NCBI GenBank assembly: GCA_950106755.1 | Contig: OX467083.1 | Span: forward strand, 45,522,555 to 45,586,554 | From: Climacium dendroides | Lineage: Eukaryota; Streptophyta; Bryopsida; Hypnales; Climaciaceae | Length of the DNA: 64,000 nt | Direction of reading: 5' to 3' | Part shown: one piece after another, positions 1 through 13,065 of the stretch | Layout of the letters: each line of letters opens with the position of its first letter | Position numbering within the stretch: position 1 is the first letter of the stretch | The notes under the pieces: model-generated | The model's database searches: none | What the model was told of the DNA's origin: nothing | What the model saw: only the letters and a program-made list of their open reading frames with translations | Translations under genes and position numbers: made by a program

Positions 1-2752
1 TTTTTAGGTGGGTCCTTCCATACCGCCACTTTTTGCTACTATGCTATTTTGGGGAAGAACCGATAGTTAGTTCAAACCTAGCTTGTGGAATTGGGAAAAA
101 AAATGGTTGCAATTTGGAAGCATCGGCAAAAAAAGATGGTGAAAATATATAAAATTACTAATTTGAGTAGAAAATAGGAAAAATAACTAGACTCCATACT
201 TAAAAAAATCAATCAATTTAGGAACTAAAGGAAAATAGCTAGTAATTTTTAAAAAAAAATTGCCAAATGCTACTACTGTGCCTAGTTACCAATACTAGAC
301 TCTAGTCTAATTTCCATATTTTCTTGTCCACAAGTGAAAGGAAATTCAAATGCACCAATGAACGCAATATTTGAATCCTATATATCAAACTACAATTAAA
401 GTTATAAAGGATCAATTTTTTTGGGTAGATGTTCTAAAATCATATCTTCCACATATGTACATGCTGATTTTGGAAATGTACACATGGTGATGATGATGGT
501 GTGATTTTGAGTGTACCCACCTTGTGGTTGCTGAAGAATGGTGGCCACAAATGGTCAATGCCCCAAAAGGCCATATTCAAAAGGTACTGAATGTGGGTCT
601 CACAAATTCAGACTCGGTGGGTAAGCATACTCCAGTCCAAATTTTTTGGAAACCAATGAACCGACCTACCTTATGGGGATTCATTACTTCAATGAAAAAG
701 ACAAATTCCACTTTATGTCCACATGGAAACTCTCAATGTGTACGTAAATCTGTTGATTGATTTATCTCATTCCTATTTGTCACATTAATTTATCAAAGTT
801 GCACTATTTTAAATTAGTAAAAGTAGAAATACCATCGCATTACACTAGTTTCCACAAAAATAATTAGTTTTGGTAGTTCAAATTAAGTTTTGGTCCTTAC
901 TAATAGGATAAATTAGCGGAGTTGAGTAGAAACAAGGTTTGCATAGACCAAAAAAAGAATTCATGAGAAAATTGTATCACTTGTTGAGGCTTTTTTTTAA
1001 GTCATTTTCATGATCTAAGTAGTCTATGTTTTTGCAAGAGACCACTTGATCTAGTAGTATCCATTGTTGAAAGAAGGTAACTACACCTGAATGGATTGTG
1101 TACAAATAAGCTTTGTAGACAAATGGATATGCAAAAATAAATTGACAATCAATCTTTGTATGTAGAATTGTAGATACTTTCAATTGAATCATAGTGGAAG
1201 TGGCTACATAACTTTTGGAATCATTATGAATTAGTTACAAATTCTCAAAGATGTAAGGTATAGGAGGTTGTAAGTGTATTTAGGTGATGCCAAATTTCAT
1301 TTGATGCACATCAAAAAATGGCAACGGTAGTATTAAAACATGTCATAAAGAAGAATGTAAAACAAAAGAAGAAAGTGTATCCAAAAAACACCTCCTTATA
1401 AGGTCATTGCCTCTAAAATATTATAAATAGATCTATTTATTATTTGTAAACCATTGCCAAAAAATGCATTATTCATTTTTTGCATGGATTATTTTTCTAT
1501 AATCATGTCTAGTAGAGAAAACCATCATGACCATGGATAATAGTTTTTTCATCTACCTTAATGGATGATTTGCACAACATTTGCTTAATTGTCATTTGTT
1601 TTTGCATTTTTTGTTGTTGGTTTACATTGGACACTTGTCCCTATTATAAATCCCTATGAGAAGGGTCCACATTCTAAATGATGAATGAAGAGCTTGTAGG
1701 CATTGTTTAGTTCAACTAGCTTCTCATTCATCTAATGTAATACTTAAATGTTAGAAAAGACAACCTTTTTTAATGACCAATTTCATGAAATTACAATAAA
1801 TGATATTTCTATATAAAGATATAAATGCCACATTCAATTACTTTTGAACTATGTAGTGAATTTTGGACAAAATATATGGAGATCTATAAATAATATCATT
1901 GTGAGATCTCTCGATGTTTGTAATGATCTCCCAATGTTTTGTATTGATCTCTCAATACCTCTTGATGACTATTTTATTTTTTTCTTGATGACCATTATTA
2001 ATTCTAGACTTTTCAGAGTCTAGAAGTAATTAAATGTGACATAACAAAAAATGTGCAAAAATTTGAAAAAGGATCAAGGCGTTCAAAGGCTAATGTTTAG
2101 TTGAATAATCTACAAGCTTGCTTGAGTGTTGGTAGAGTAAACTAGTCATTCACCACACACACCTAAGAACCACACAACAATTGTTGTCAATTACTGTACA
2201 ATAACTTGCACGATTCAACTACCAATTCAATTGTTATGAGAACAAACATTTGTATCATTGCCTAATGACTACACACCATGTGGTGAAGGGACAGAAGGAA
2301 TTTGACTATATTTCAAATGGATCGCCTTCAAATTGCAATAAAATTTGTACGAGGATATCTTTTTGCATTTTGTTTTTTGAAGTTGAATTTTAACATGACA
2401 TTTAATAATAACGCCAAATTTCAAAATATGAAAGTTCTATAGTTACTTGTGGAGAAGGATTTAAATTTTGTATGTACATTGATTGGCAAGTCTACTATAC
2501 TTGAATAAAGAGCAAACAAGCAAGTGACAAATGGCATATCACGATTGGATTTCCATTGTTAAACACTCTCTAGTCAAGTCCTATTGAGAAACAAATTGCA
2601 TTATACACCATTATGCATTCATTATAGTGCCATGCATTGGTTACACTCCCTAGCACCGGTTATAGTATTTGGTACCATAACTAAATCTTTTTAACTGATC
2701 GGTGGGCAACGAAATGAAGCTTTTAAAAAGATTTGGACAACTGCCTGCGTGC
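1..2752. other. AT-rich intergenic DNA
   Basis: I see no supported gene here. Open frames are short (under 80 codons), lack domain-like patterns and lie in AT-rich sequence. There are short local repeats of a 'gatctc' motif around 1890-1960, but no clear element boundaries. Confidence 0.6.
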
Positions 2753-2990
2753 TTAATCCTCAAATGTCATGGCAGACGTTTTTTGTTTGATGGATGATAA
2801 GGAATTCTTCTATGTAGAACAGAAATGCAACTATTCATCTTCGGAATTAGAGGTAAAAAGGGAAGATCTTCTAGAGTAGTTTGGCTCCCAATAAATATTT
2901 CTGGTTTTTTAAAACTAGATGATGTCACACGGTTGACATCATCTAGATCCAAAAGGGCTGATTTCACGGTCACCGGCGTGAAAGGGTTAA
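2753..2990 (+). mobile_element. piggyBac-type MITE, copy P1
   Basis: A 238-bp element bounded by TTAA on both sides (2753-2756 and 2987-2990). The left end reads TTAATCCTCAAATGTCA and the right end reads GTGAAAGGGTTAA, so the ends are CCC/GGG-like inverted repeats inside a TTAA target duplication, as in piggyBac elements. It aligns by eye with copies at 48330-48547, 49562-50002 and 55359-55580, sharing the central 'gcaactattcatc' block. This copy carries a private 13-bp inverted repeat at about 2920-2946 (ctagatgatgtca and its complement). It has no coding capacity; mobility would depend on a transposase supplied elsewhere. Confidence 0.6.
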
Positions 2991-4080
2991 CGCAGCGGGA
3001 GCCTCAGGCCTCCCTCGATGTGAGGGCCCCGCCCGTGAGGCTCGCCTCGTTCGAGGCAGGGCCCTCACATCGCGGGAGCCCTTCGGGGGAGGCCTCCCAC
3101 TATACATTCTGTACATCTTGCAAGTGGAAGTTACACATCAGTGTTTCAAACTATATTTTACTCGTCGATCATGCCGCGGTTCTGCAGGTTCACTCGCTCT
3201 TCGCATTCTTACCTAGCTAGGACTTCTTTCCACAGGACTTATTACCTTAAAAGGGTCGCTCCAGTCCACAGACATATACTAAGTTATCATTTGCAGCACT
3301 TTCAAATCGTTTGTGTGTCACACCAGACGATTCAAAGCCCATAATTACTGAGATGCATATAATGTTCCACTGTTGAGGGAAAAGGGGCCGCGTGATCGAG
3401 TGTGCACATGTCACGTACCAGATCGAACCGAAGCCTGCGCTTGCACTAGCTAGAGGACCACCGCTTTAGCTTGCACCTGTGCGTTGATCGATTGCCACTT
3501 TCGCTTACATATATACAGTAGCGTAGCTTTCTTTTACCGGCTCCTAGCTGATGAATGTGCGAATCGAAGCTCGGCGCCCGGGTTCTGATGAAGTCACTTC
3601 GATCGTTGTGTGGGTCGGTCGATCCAGGGGCCGGATGGAGCTGCTTCCACTTCCACCTTGGAAACGACTTCGAAAAAGCATGGCCGGAGCTGCAGGAGAA
3701 AGAAACGTGTCCTACTGTGAATGTGTTTATCATTGCTTGCTGTTGCGCAAGTGCCTGGGAGAGTGATTCTGTTGTAAGTTGAGTTTTCGACTAGCTGACG
3801 GGGTCCAGGCCAGGCAGCATGCACTTGGTCGAAGCTGGTGCTCCGTCATCCAAGTGGGAGCTTGGACCGTTTCAAGTTAAGGCCCGTACGTGAATTCGGT
3901 TGCGACTGGGTTTGATTCTGTCAGTCATTCGATCTGCGCGCTGCTGCATCCAGTTCGGCTTCTTCCCTAGCTAGCTACTGTCGCTTATTGACACTCGGCA
4001 CCTCCGATCCACCTCTCGAAGCACAGTCACGGGGCCTGCGAGGACAACAAAGGGAGGCACATGGACGCTCTTCTCAATGC
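2991..4080. other. GC-richer island, no supported gene
   Basis: This stretch is clearly richer in G+C than its surroundings and looks like former genic or promoter DNA. A GC-rich imperfect hairpin occupies about 2997-3097, with 'gatgtgagggccc' in one arm and its complement in the other. Overlapping ORFs of 70-130 codons occur on both strands, but none shows a family motif and they contradict each other, so I do not call a gene. Confidence 0.45.
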
Positions 4081-4280
4081 GATCTTATTCTAAACTACCC
4101 AAAATCTGAATGTATCCAATTAGTACCCCCACCCCCACACCCCCAAAAAAAGAAATTTAAAAAAAAAAATTTCTATCATGTACTAGCCTGTGCCATGTGC
4201 CTTTGCCACAGCCAAAGCCAAAGTAAAATTAATTTTCTACTTTTTCGATTCATAAAAATTTCAAAAATTTCATAAGTTTT

Positions 4281-4741
4281 ACACCGGAGGTCCAAACACC
4301 ATAAAACAAAGTCCCTGCACCATGGCCTCCTTGGCCTCCTTGTTGAGGACTTCTTGACATTACCAACAATGCGACCAAAAAACGCACGGTTTTAGAGAAT
4401 CAAAGATCTTACCATAACAAACAAAACAAAACAAACAATCTCATCTTTTTATGAATTTCTTCCATTTTGCAATCCTCCTTTGTGCCATTTTCACGGAATA
4501 ATTGCCATTTTAATGAAATGCCCCATATATAAGACTAGTTTGTCTTATGTTGTTACCACAATACATAATATAAAATAAAAATAAAAATATTTTTTAAAAT
4601 TTTAATTAAAAATAAATGAATAAATCCTTCCTTTCACACCATATGTTCCAACGGTACGAAACAAAGGCCATGCACCCTTCTTCACAGAGAACTTTCTAAC
4701 AATACCAAGACAAGAGACTCTTAGTTTTGGAGATCTCAACA

Positions 4742-4772
<31 letters not shown>

Positions 4773-5580
4773 CAACCTAAGTTATAACCTAGTCTAGTGT
4801 ACCTTCTACCTTTTTCACAACCAAAATAAATGTAAAAATATTTTTAAATATTTTTAATCATTAAACTTTGAAACTCAATATATTTTATATACAAAGGAGT
4901 GCAAGGGCTTTGTTGCAATGTGAGAGGTTGTGTTCTTGATGTACAAATAGAAAGCTTTTTGCACAAAGGAGTGAAAGGTCTTGTTTTTGTGGCATTTGGA
5001 CAAGCCATGTGAAATTTAATTTTATTCTAAAACAAAAGATAATTTAATCAATTTTTTATTTTAAAAAATCCATAACTTTCATGCCATATAGGTCTAAATG
5101 CCATAGAACTGGCCCATATAGAAAGTCTTCTCTACAAAGGAGCATTACAAAGTTTAGACCTTACAATTTGTAAATGGTTATCATGTGGTTATCGCTGTTT
5201 CATGAGCTCACATGTTAATTATAATTTATCACATCATTATGATGCATTACTTTGAATCGTTACGATGTAGTTGCAAGTAATGCATTGTAATAATGTGATA
5301 ACGATGTAAAGTAATGTATTGTAATAATGCAATAAATTGCAATTAATATGCAAATCCATGAAACAATGATAACTATATGATAACTGTTGACAGACCATAG
5401 GGTCTAAACTTTGTGATGAGTGCAAGGGATTTATTTTATGGCAATTAGACATATAAATGTAAAAATAATTTTCTCATTTTTTAATTTTTAAAATGTTGAA
5501 ATTCAATAACTTTTGCACTGTAGGTCCAAATGCCATGAAATAAAGCCCCTGCACCTCTCCTCATTGAGTTTTTTTTTACG
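4281..5580. repeat. degenerate dispersed/tandem repeat with (AAAAC)n tract
   Basis: The block 'ggtccaaatgccat..aaacaaagtccctgcacc' recurs in diverged form near 4285, 4645, 5087 and 5525, at intervals of about 360-440 bp. An (AAAAC)n microsatellite lies at 4745-4773. No coding sequence is visible. The repeat is too diverged to give a consensus by eye. Confidence 0.4.
5147..5414. repeat. fold-back element
   Basis: The left arm (5147 to about 5218, beginning acaaagtttagacc) is repeated in inverted form at about 5343-5414 (ending ggtctaaactttgt), including the block 'ggttatcatgtggttatc' and its complement. The arms of about 70 bp flank an AT-rich spacer with a short direct repeat (agtaatg.attgtaataatg). 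It resembles a MITE-type fold-back. No transposase is present. Confidence 0.55.
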
Positions 5581-6246
5581 GTACCAAGAACATGATTTGA
5601 AGATGGACAATTTGGGAAATTTTAATGTAACAAAAAAATAGTATGCCTTAAGGTATGGATGTATGGGTCTTAGTTTAAAGTTTTATTATTAATATGATCT
5701 TGACATTAAATGGATGCGTTTAAGATAATTCTACTTAATATGTGTTCAAACTTTGAAATGTGGAAAATTAAATTGTCCAAATTTCACACAAGTATACAAT
5801 ATGACAAACGGAAACAATGTAATTCAACAACTTTTGATGTTCCCTAAATTCAATCTTCAGGATTGAATATTCTTCCATTGTCAAGTGTCAAAAATTCGAC
5901 TAAAGGAGAAGCTTGTAGGAGAAATCAACATAGCCAAGTTGAATGAAATAAGTAAAAATGCATAGGAGTCCAACGATGGTTTTGAGAAAGAACTCAATTA
6001 TGAACTTACACAACAAGTAAAATTATAGTGTTAAATATGATTTTGCTTAAATATTGTTGTAACAACTAAAAAAATTATTTGAGTTCAATCTAATTAGAGC
6101 TTCATGTTTTTTTTAAACCTAGTGAATAATTTTACAAAAATTCATTTTTTTTCTTAACAACTACAATGACAACTTTATTTCTTATGTCTGATAATTTGTT
6201 AACAACCTAGGTCTTAACAAATACTTAGATGCGTGGTGAATTTTGC

Positions 6247-7127
6247 ATTAGAGAAAATATGAGCCCTCGGTTGGGCTATCACAGAGTGACAATCCAATTT
6301 ATTCTTTGAAGTCTAAAAAGCCTATAGAATATGTTACATGTGTAGTCACAGTATGTGAATTTCAACAAATACAATTGGATTTTCATTTTACCAAATTCTA
6401 AACAATATTTAAAATACATTGGAGTAGAAAAGTACAAGTTAATTAGAAGGTTATCTTGAATACAAGGTTACCTTGCCAAATTTGGCAAGGTAACCTTGTA
6501 ATGAATTAGAAGATTACCTTGCCAAATTAAGTGGCTTTTGAAGCTAGTTGCTAAAGCCACACGCAACTAGCTTCAAAAGTAACTTATTTAATTTTGAGTG
6601 TTTGAATAGGAGGAGATGAGCCGCTCTTTATACAAGTGGGATAGTAGTGGGTGCAACTATTCATATGACATATGTAAATTAGGAGGAATAAGAATTCAAC
6701 CGCTCATACTTAATCCTCCTAATTTACATATCCCACGTAGATAGTTGCACCTACCACTATCCCACTTGTATAAAGAGTGGCTCATCTTCTCCATTAACAC
6801 ACAAAATTGAGTGAGTGGCTTCTGAAACAAGTTGCCATTGGCTTTGGCAACTAGCTTCAAAAGCTACTTAATGTGACTAAATTTTACTTAATTTAGCTTA
6901 ATTTAGCAAGGGTGTTAAAGATAAGGGCTAAGATACATTAGTATATTATAAATCTTAATTTTAGAATACTTTGTTCTTGGCTTTGAACCATTGACAACCT
7001 TTTGATATTGCAATTTCAAGGTGAACAGTGATAGTGAAAAAAATTTAGTAACCAAAATAATATGCTTATTGCGGAATCCTTCAAGGGCTGTAGAGTAACC
7101 CAACCAAGGGCTCATATTTTCTCTAAT
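6247..7127. mobile_element. nested fold-back element with long TIRs
   Basis: An outer inverted repeat of about 39 bp lies at 6247-6285 and 7089-7127 (attagagaaaatatgagccc and its complement). Inside it sits a second long fold-back, about 6500-6885, whose arms share 'actatcccacttgtata' and 'caactagcttcaaaag'. At its left edge is a perfect 40-bp palindrome at 6461-6500. No coding sequence is present. The layout suggests one hairpin-forming element inserted into another, or a single element with compound arms. Confidence 0.55.
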
Positions 7128-10070
7128 GGTTAAAATGGTTCCCTTTTGAAATTTTGACATTTTTATGGTTTAGACTACATAGTTTAAAAATGGCTTATGA
7201 AATATGCCATTTTAATGAAATTCCCTATGTGTTTAGTACATCTAACTTGCACCTATTGCTTTAGAAAATATGAAATTCTTTGAATTCATTTTATCTACTA
7301 AGTTACTTTTGAAGACATCAAAAATTGTTCAATTGTAAATCCATAATATTATTCATAAATAAAGCTTGGGTAATACTTAAGTCCATGCAATAAATTAACC
7401 ATGAGTTAGAGTTTCTTTAGTGAGCAATCCAACTGGGCGTATAGTATTAATTACATATATAGGTAAAAATGTTGATACTAATACATACACAAGACATCTT
7501 TTATCTTTTATTCACAACCACAATTGAAATTGATATTTAAAATTCTTAAAATTTTAAAAATAGAATAATAAAATTGGACATGGTTAATTGGCTTCAAATT
7601 TATCAGTTGTGAGGCTTTGGCTTTGTCACTATCACGTCAAAAACATTTTTTTTATTTCAATCAAACGATACATGCAGGTGATTGCAAAAATCATCAATCC
7701 CATTTTCAATTACAATTGGATTGATGTTATTATCAATTCCTATAACTTTTGTATGAATTGTCCATATTTTATTTTATTTTTAAATATTGTTTTCAACAAA
7801 TCATAGTACAACGAGTACTTCTAACAAATACTTTAGAAATTGCATAGTGATTCTTGCAAAAACCCATGCCATGGGACATATCCCAAATGTGCATGTTTAT
7901 CCCTTAAGGTGACTACAAAACTACTAGGTGGTTTTTGCAACATGGTTATTTGCAACACAATTCTTTAGGGGTTAACTCTATATGCTTTTTTGGATACTAT
8001 AAGCATCCTCTATTTTAAGCCAAAAGTGGCTCCATAGCTTACAATGAAGTCCTCCCTACCATTGTATTTAGTTTTGTTGTATACTTTACATTCATTTATC
8101 ATTATTTGTATACCAAAGTGGACATTGGGTGAGGTTGGTAATTGTTTAACATTCAAGTGTACGTATATCTATTCTGTTATTCTCAAACTTTTTCCTTTGA
8201 AAAGTCTTGATTGACAATCAAAGTCTAAAATTTTGTCAAACTTCCTATTCAGGATTCCTAACCTCTAATGCGCACCTTAAATGGGACAAAACTTAGACAT
8301 GTTATAAAATACGTCTTCTTCAACCTTTTGATGTTGTATCAAAAAACAAGATTTAAATGTGAAGATTAGAAGTTATCTATAACTAAAGTCAAATTATAGA
8401 TCATTCCAAATCGGTTTTTAAACATTTTTCTCTAAGGCTAAACTAAACATCAATACTCAGTTATCTGAATTATAGTAAACTTTTGAATACTAAGAAAATA
8501 TTGAAGACTTTGTGCTATTTCACTTTTAAAAAAATTTGACCATACTACTCTCAATTTTGTACATAAAAATTCAAAGATGACTCAATGTAGTATGCTTGGA
8601 AAAAAAAATTTGGAAATGTTTTTCTATTCATCAAAAAATTATTAGAAATTGGGAAGCTACCATAAAGTGGTTGATTGGGTCAAGAAATAAAATGTAATTA
8701 GAATTGCAAACCATAGTTGGATCTTCTTATGACAACAATTGTGAGTAAGTTAAGTGGAACAAATATTTGTGTGACTACTTCATTTCCTTTTAACTTTCTT
8801 GGATTAGGGGTAGTCACATCTACTTCAATAAGCTAACTTTGTAGGAGAATGAGAAGGTAGTGAGAGAAAAGACGAGTTAGTGGGCAATAGTTTTAGGTGA
8901 AGGTGTGACACCCTGTTGGATGTTTTGACAGTAGAAAATGCAAAATTGTAAGAAAAAAAGGCAAAACTATAGTAACTAGACTGGATCCAATTAGACAACA
9001 GTAACAATAGTGAAACTAACAATGGAAGGTGAAAGCTTCACTTTCAAAAGCTTTTGTAAGCCCATTCTTTTGTTCCAATGCAAACTAATCAAAGTGTAGA
9101 AGATATCACAAACTAAGAATATTCTTTTATGAAGAGTGAAGCTAATAGGGAGTTGCTACTTCCTGATTCTCTAGAGAATGGTTATAGAGTGAAGAAGGTG
9201 TGACTATTCCTATTAGATCTCTATCTTGGGATTTCTCTCGGGAGGTTTTAATTTTATTGGAGAAAAAAGGGAACTCACTGAGTTATACGGTCAATGGAGG
9301 GTTGGAGGCTTTGGTTACTTAAGGGCATGTGTTCTTCAAACTTCATTTAGAGTCTAAAAAACACATGTTTTAGACTTAGGTTTGTCATTTGGCCAGAGAC
9401 TATGGCATCAATTCTCATTTCTAAAATCCAATTTCCATATCCTATTTATAACCGCATTCACACTACATAATGTAGTTAGGGTTTGGTTGGTTGGAGTGGG
9501 GATGTGTGTTTCGACTTATCAAATAAAAATAATATTGTTGTTCATTCATTTGGTTCATGGTTATACCATTCTTGTTGTCATTCATTTGAGTCTGACACTA
9601 AAGTGAGTAAGTTGTATATGTTGGCAAAATGCTCTGACTGCTTCAATTCAACTGAGAGTCACCTTGCATTCTTTTAGAGAGCCACTTATCTTAACTATGT
9701 TAAGGTTTGGTGTTAAAGAGTGTTGTTATTGAAGGTCTTAAGAACAAATTTAGACTTACTTCTTGACCACATTCAAATTGCAAACATAACGCTAAACCAT
9801 TGTTTTCATTATTCAATTTTTCGATAACTTTAAGCTTGACTACTTCATGATCAGAGGCTGAGACAAGAAGAATCTCATGACTAGGGTTGTTCTGTCAAAC
9901 CTAATTTTGGATTTTGGTGTTGAGTTGTTTGTCAAGTGTCACATGTTGTATTGGATGTGTGTCTATCATATTAAACAAATTCATAACGTAGGCGTCCCTT
10001 TTTTTAGGAATTTTCTGCCCAATGGAAAAAAAATTTGCACGTAGGAAAAAAAATTTGTGGCTCCAGAGGT
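7128..10070. other. AT-rich intergenic DNA
   Basis: I see no supported gene, RNA or element in this stretch. All open frames are under 80 codons and lack recognisable motifs. Confidence 0.55.
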
Positions 10071-10480
10071 CTAGGACAACTTTGGGTTCAGTAATGGGGC
10101 GATTGTGGATACAAGGAAGGACAACTGCGACTTGGGGGGGGGGGGGGGCGACTGCGGGTCCACGAGGGTGACTATAAGTCTATTAAGGCGAATATTTAGG
10201 AGGCAAGTTTAGGTACCACAGGAGCCGACTATAGGTACCTAGGGGGCGAGTTTGGGTATGAAGGGGCTAATTGTGGGTGTATCAGAAGTCACCTAAACCT
10301 AAACCTCTAAATGCATTGTAACCCTATTGCCTAACCAGCAGTTGTGCTACATGTGATTGCCCAACGCGGTTGCTTTATATAAGTAGTCGTCCCCTTCTTG
10401 CGGTTGCCCTTTCCCGAGGTCGCCCATACCCGTAGTCATCCATACCTATAGTCGTCCAAATGTTGCCATGTGGATGCCCA
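10071..10480. repeat. G-rich degenerate minisatellite with 15-G run
   Basis: A run of 15 G at 10134-10148 starts a stretch of degenerate units such as 'gcgactatgggt' up to about 10280. The complementary form, 'acccgtagtcgcc'-like, occurs at about 10375-10470, so the two halves are in inverted orientation. No coding role is visible. Confidence 0.45.
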
Positions 10481-11962
10481 CCTAGCATTCACTTAGCATC
10501 CATGTGGTGGCTTGGACAGGGTAAAAAAGTCAACCTACCCATTGACCCTGTTAGATGGACATGGGTTCTGATATTGTGTCGTATTTGTCGTGTTTGTTGA
10601 GTTGTCGAATTGTCCGCCAGAACAACCTTACTCATAACAGACAACATGCCCAAATCGACATTTGTCAATGCTAAAGTGCTGACAGGGTTCTCTCCTCATT
10701 TACAGCAAAAAAATTATTTCACATAAATTAAAGTTCTTTCGGAGCTCCTATCACTACTAACAACATCCCATCCTATTCTATTCTAATACCTAAAGCCTTT
10801 CATTGACCAAAATAGGATTTTTTCATTTTTGAAGTAAGGTAGAAGTACCTAAATAAAGCACTTATTCAAGATTTGTAAATCTTGAGGGTAGGGACAAAAT
10901 AAAATGATGTGCGCTTGCTAGGAAATGGTTCAAAAAACAAACAAAATTAGTTTTTTTAATTTTATTGAGCTCGTTGAATATTATACAAAATTTTGAAAAC
11001 GAGTGTGTAGATATATACATCTACTATGGACAATAGACTACCATAAAAGTGGATATAGAAATACTGAAAAGCAACAAATCCTAAGCTTGTATCACAGTTG
11101 TTTTTTTGGCCAATGCAAAACCCGACCCCATTATTGTGATACATTCATGCATAGAAATTCACTTGTTAGCATTGGGTTTGCATGTGTTTTAGTTTAGGGC
11201 TTATTTTAGGTATCTATAAATGATTCTTGTTACATTTGGATACACATAGTTGAGTACCTAAAGCCTTTTATTGACCAAAATGGGTTTCTGCATTTTTAGA
11301 GTAGTTCTAGTGGCTTTGAATTTTTTATTTAATTTTTGATGTTATGGGGGAGCTTTGTATCATCATCCTTGTCATATCAAGCTTTGTTTTGTGTAATTTG
11401 ATTGATTTCAGAAAGAAATATTGTTAAAAGTTAAAAGTTTTTGTTTGTTATTTGGGAGCAAACTCGGGTAGGCAAGTAGAACAGAAGTTTTGCCTCTTTA
11501 AGTTGATTTTATATTCGGATTTCATTTTATAGACTGGAAAGCTTTGAATCAATCTAGTTTGATTGATAAAATGAAAGAATTGAGAAGTGTCATTTGTGGG
11601 CAATCATATTTTTTCTTCACTAAAATTGAATATTTGAAGTTCACTTATGAACTTTGAGTATCAAGTATTTCTTAAGAAAAACAATTTCATAGGAGGCATG
11701 TTGTCTATTAAATCATTCTTACCATTGGTATTGATATTTTTCAATTATTTTTTGAGTTATTAGTAATTTGGTTCTTTTCATCAATTTGTATATTCCATTT
11801 CCTACTCAAAAGCATAATGAAAAAGTAAAAAACATACATTGCTTAAAAAAAAGTATTATATGTTTTCAACCTTTTCAATCAACATAAGATTTTTTTTTCA
11901 ATTTTAGGATATAAACTCTTTAATCCTAGAGCATGAAGACTCATCTCAGAAACGGAAAACAA
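10481..11962. other. AT-rich intergenic DNA with a short direct repeat
   Basis: No gene is supported. A diverged direct repeat of about 50 bp (tacctaaagccttt.attgaccaaaat) occurs near 10787 and 11255. It could be the ends of an old insertion, but I cannot define an element. Confidence 0.4.
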
Positions 11963-12184
11963 TGCTCTATGTGCATCTACTTTGCTGAAGCTTATTTCAA
12001 GAATGTTGTAGACTTGAGAAGGAGTCACTATAAGGGAAATGGGCCCTAATCTACAGAATTTTTGACAGAGAAGTGCTCTATGTGCATCTACTTTGCTGAA
12101 GCTTATTTCAAGAATGTTGTAGACTTGAGAAGGAGTCACTACAAGGGAAATGGGCCCTAATTTACAGAATTTTTGACAGAGAAG
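11963..12184. repeat. 111-bp tandem duplication across a CACTA junction
   Basis: Two nearly identical 111-bp units, 11963-12073 and 12074-12184, stand head to tail. Each contains 63 bp of flanking DNA ending in AGT plus the first 48 bp of the CACTA element (CACTAYAAGGGAAATGGGCC...). The second unit continues into the full element and the first stops at the unit edge. This looks like a local duplication made after the CACTA insertion. Confidence 0.8.
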
Positions 12185-13065
12185 TGTCCAAAACAGTCAG
12201 AAACCCGAAATTCTGACTGAAAACACTAAGTTAGAAACCCAAAATTCTGTGTTAAATATAGGAGTTCAGACCTCATTTAAGCATAGTATAATGTGTTTTT
12301 CCATAAAACATTTAACTAATATTATTTAGAAAATGAACTAAAGTTTTTCATACAAAAATAATTTTGACATTTTGAGCTTTGAATCAAAAGTTATGGAATT
12401 TCAAAGAGGTGTTTGAAATTGTTCTTATTATATTTTTTCAAAATGCTCTTTGAAATCGGTCCATAACTTTTTATTGAAAACTTGAAATGTCAAAAGGAGT
12501 TTTGTAATTGAAACTTCAATGTATATTCTAACTAGTCTTAGTTTAAAGTTTCTTAAAAAAGGACACTCTACTATGCTTAAATGAGGTCTGAAATTGTACT
12601 TTTAATACCAAATTTCGGGTTTTTAACTTCACTACAACTTCAACAATTCATATATCCCATATGGATTGGTTGACCTCCTACCTCCATATGTGTATGTATA
12701 TAAGGAGCTTTTCTTCCCCATTCTCAACACTGAATACAAATGGTTCATGGAGTGAAGTAATTTAGTAAATAAATTATCTCGGGGAATTTATTTTGTTTTG
12801 GTAAATATTCTTGAGAGATGATAAAAAAAATTAATTTTTTTATTCATTTAAAATGATTTGATCTAAAAGTATTTCAGTCATCTAATAAAATTTTGTCAAT
12901 GGAGTGACAAAGTATTGATTTTGCAACCAAATTTTGTCCTGTGATTGACAGAATCTTGTCAATGGAGTGTCCAAATTGAGTGGAATCAGCCCCTCCTAAT
13001 TGATAGAGGAATTGACGAAATTCTGTCATTTTTCTGTCAATTTGGACACAATTCCCCTTGTAGTG
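12137..13065 (+). mobile_element. non-autonomous CACTA/EnSpm element, copy 1
   Basis: A 929-bp element starting CACTACAAGGG and ending CCCCTTGTAGTG. The CACTA terminus, 3-bp target sites and subterminal repeats built on 'tgtca'/'tgaca' motifs are the marks of the EnSpm/CACTA superfamily. No transposase is encoded. Its left flank is AGT (12134-12136) and its right flank is ATC (13066-13068), which do not match each other. They do match, exchanged, the flanks of the CACTA copy at 34321-35961. The right flank continues straight into copia pol coding sequence. It carries one copy of the internal arm that is present twice, inverted, in copy 2. Confidence 0.8.

Noticed and set aside
2825..3220. 131-codon ORF in the GC-rich island
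   Set aside because: It begins inside a MITE, runs through a GC-rich hairpin, is contradicted by overlapping frames on both strands and has no motif.
10134..10148. 15-G run as a G-quadruplex regulatory site
   Set aside because: A single homopolymer inside a degenerate minisatellite, with no gene nearby to regulate.
11879..12139. Minus-strand ORF of 86 codons with an internal repeat
   Set aside because: The repeat is simply the 111-bp tandem duplication of host flank plus CACTA end; no protein motif.
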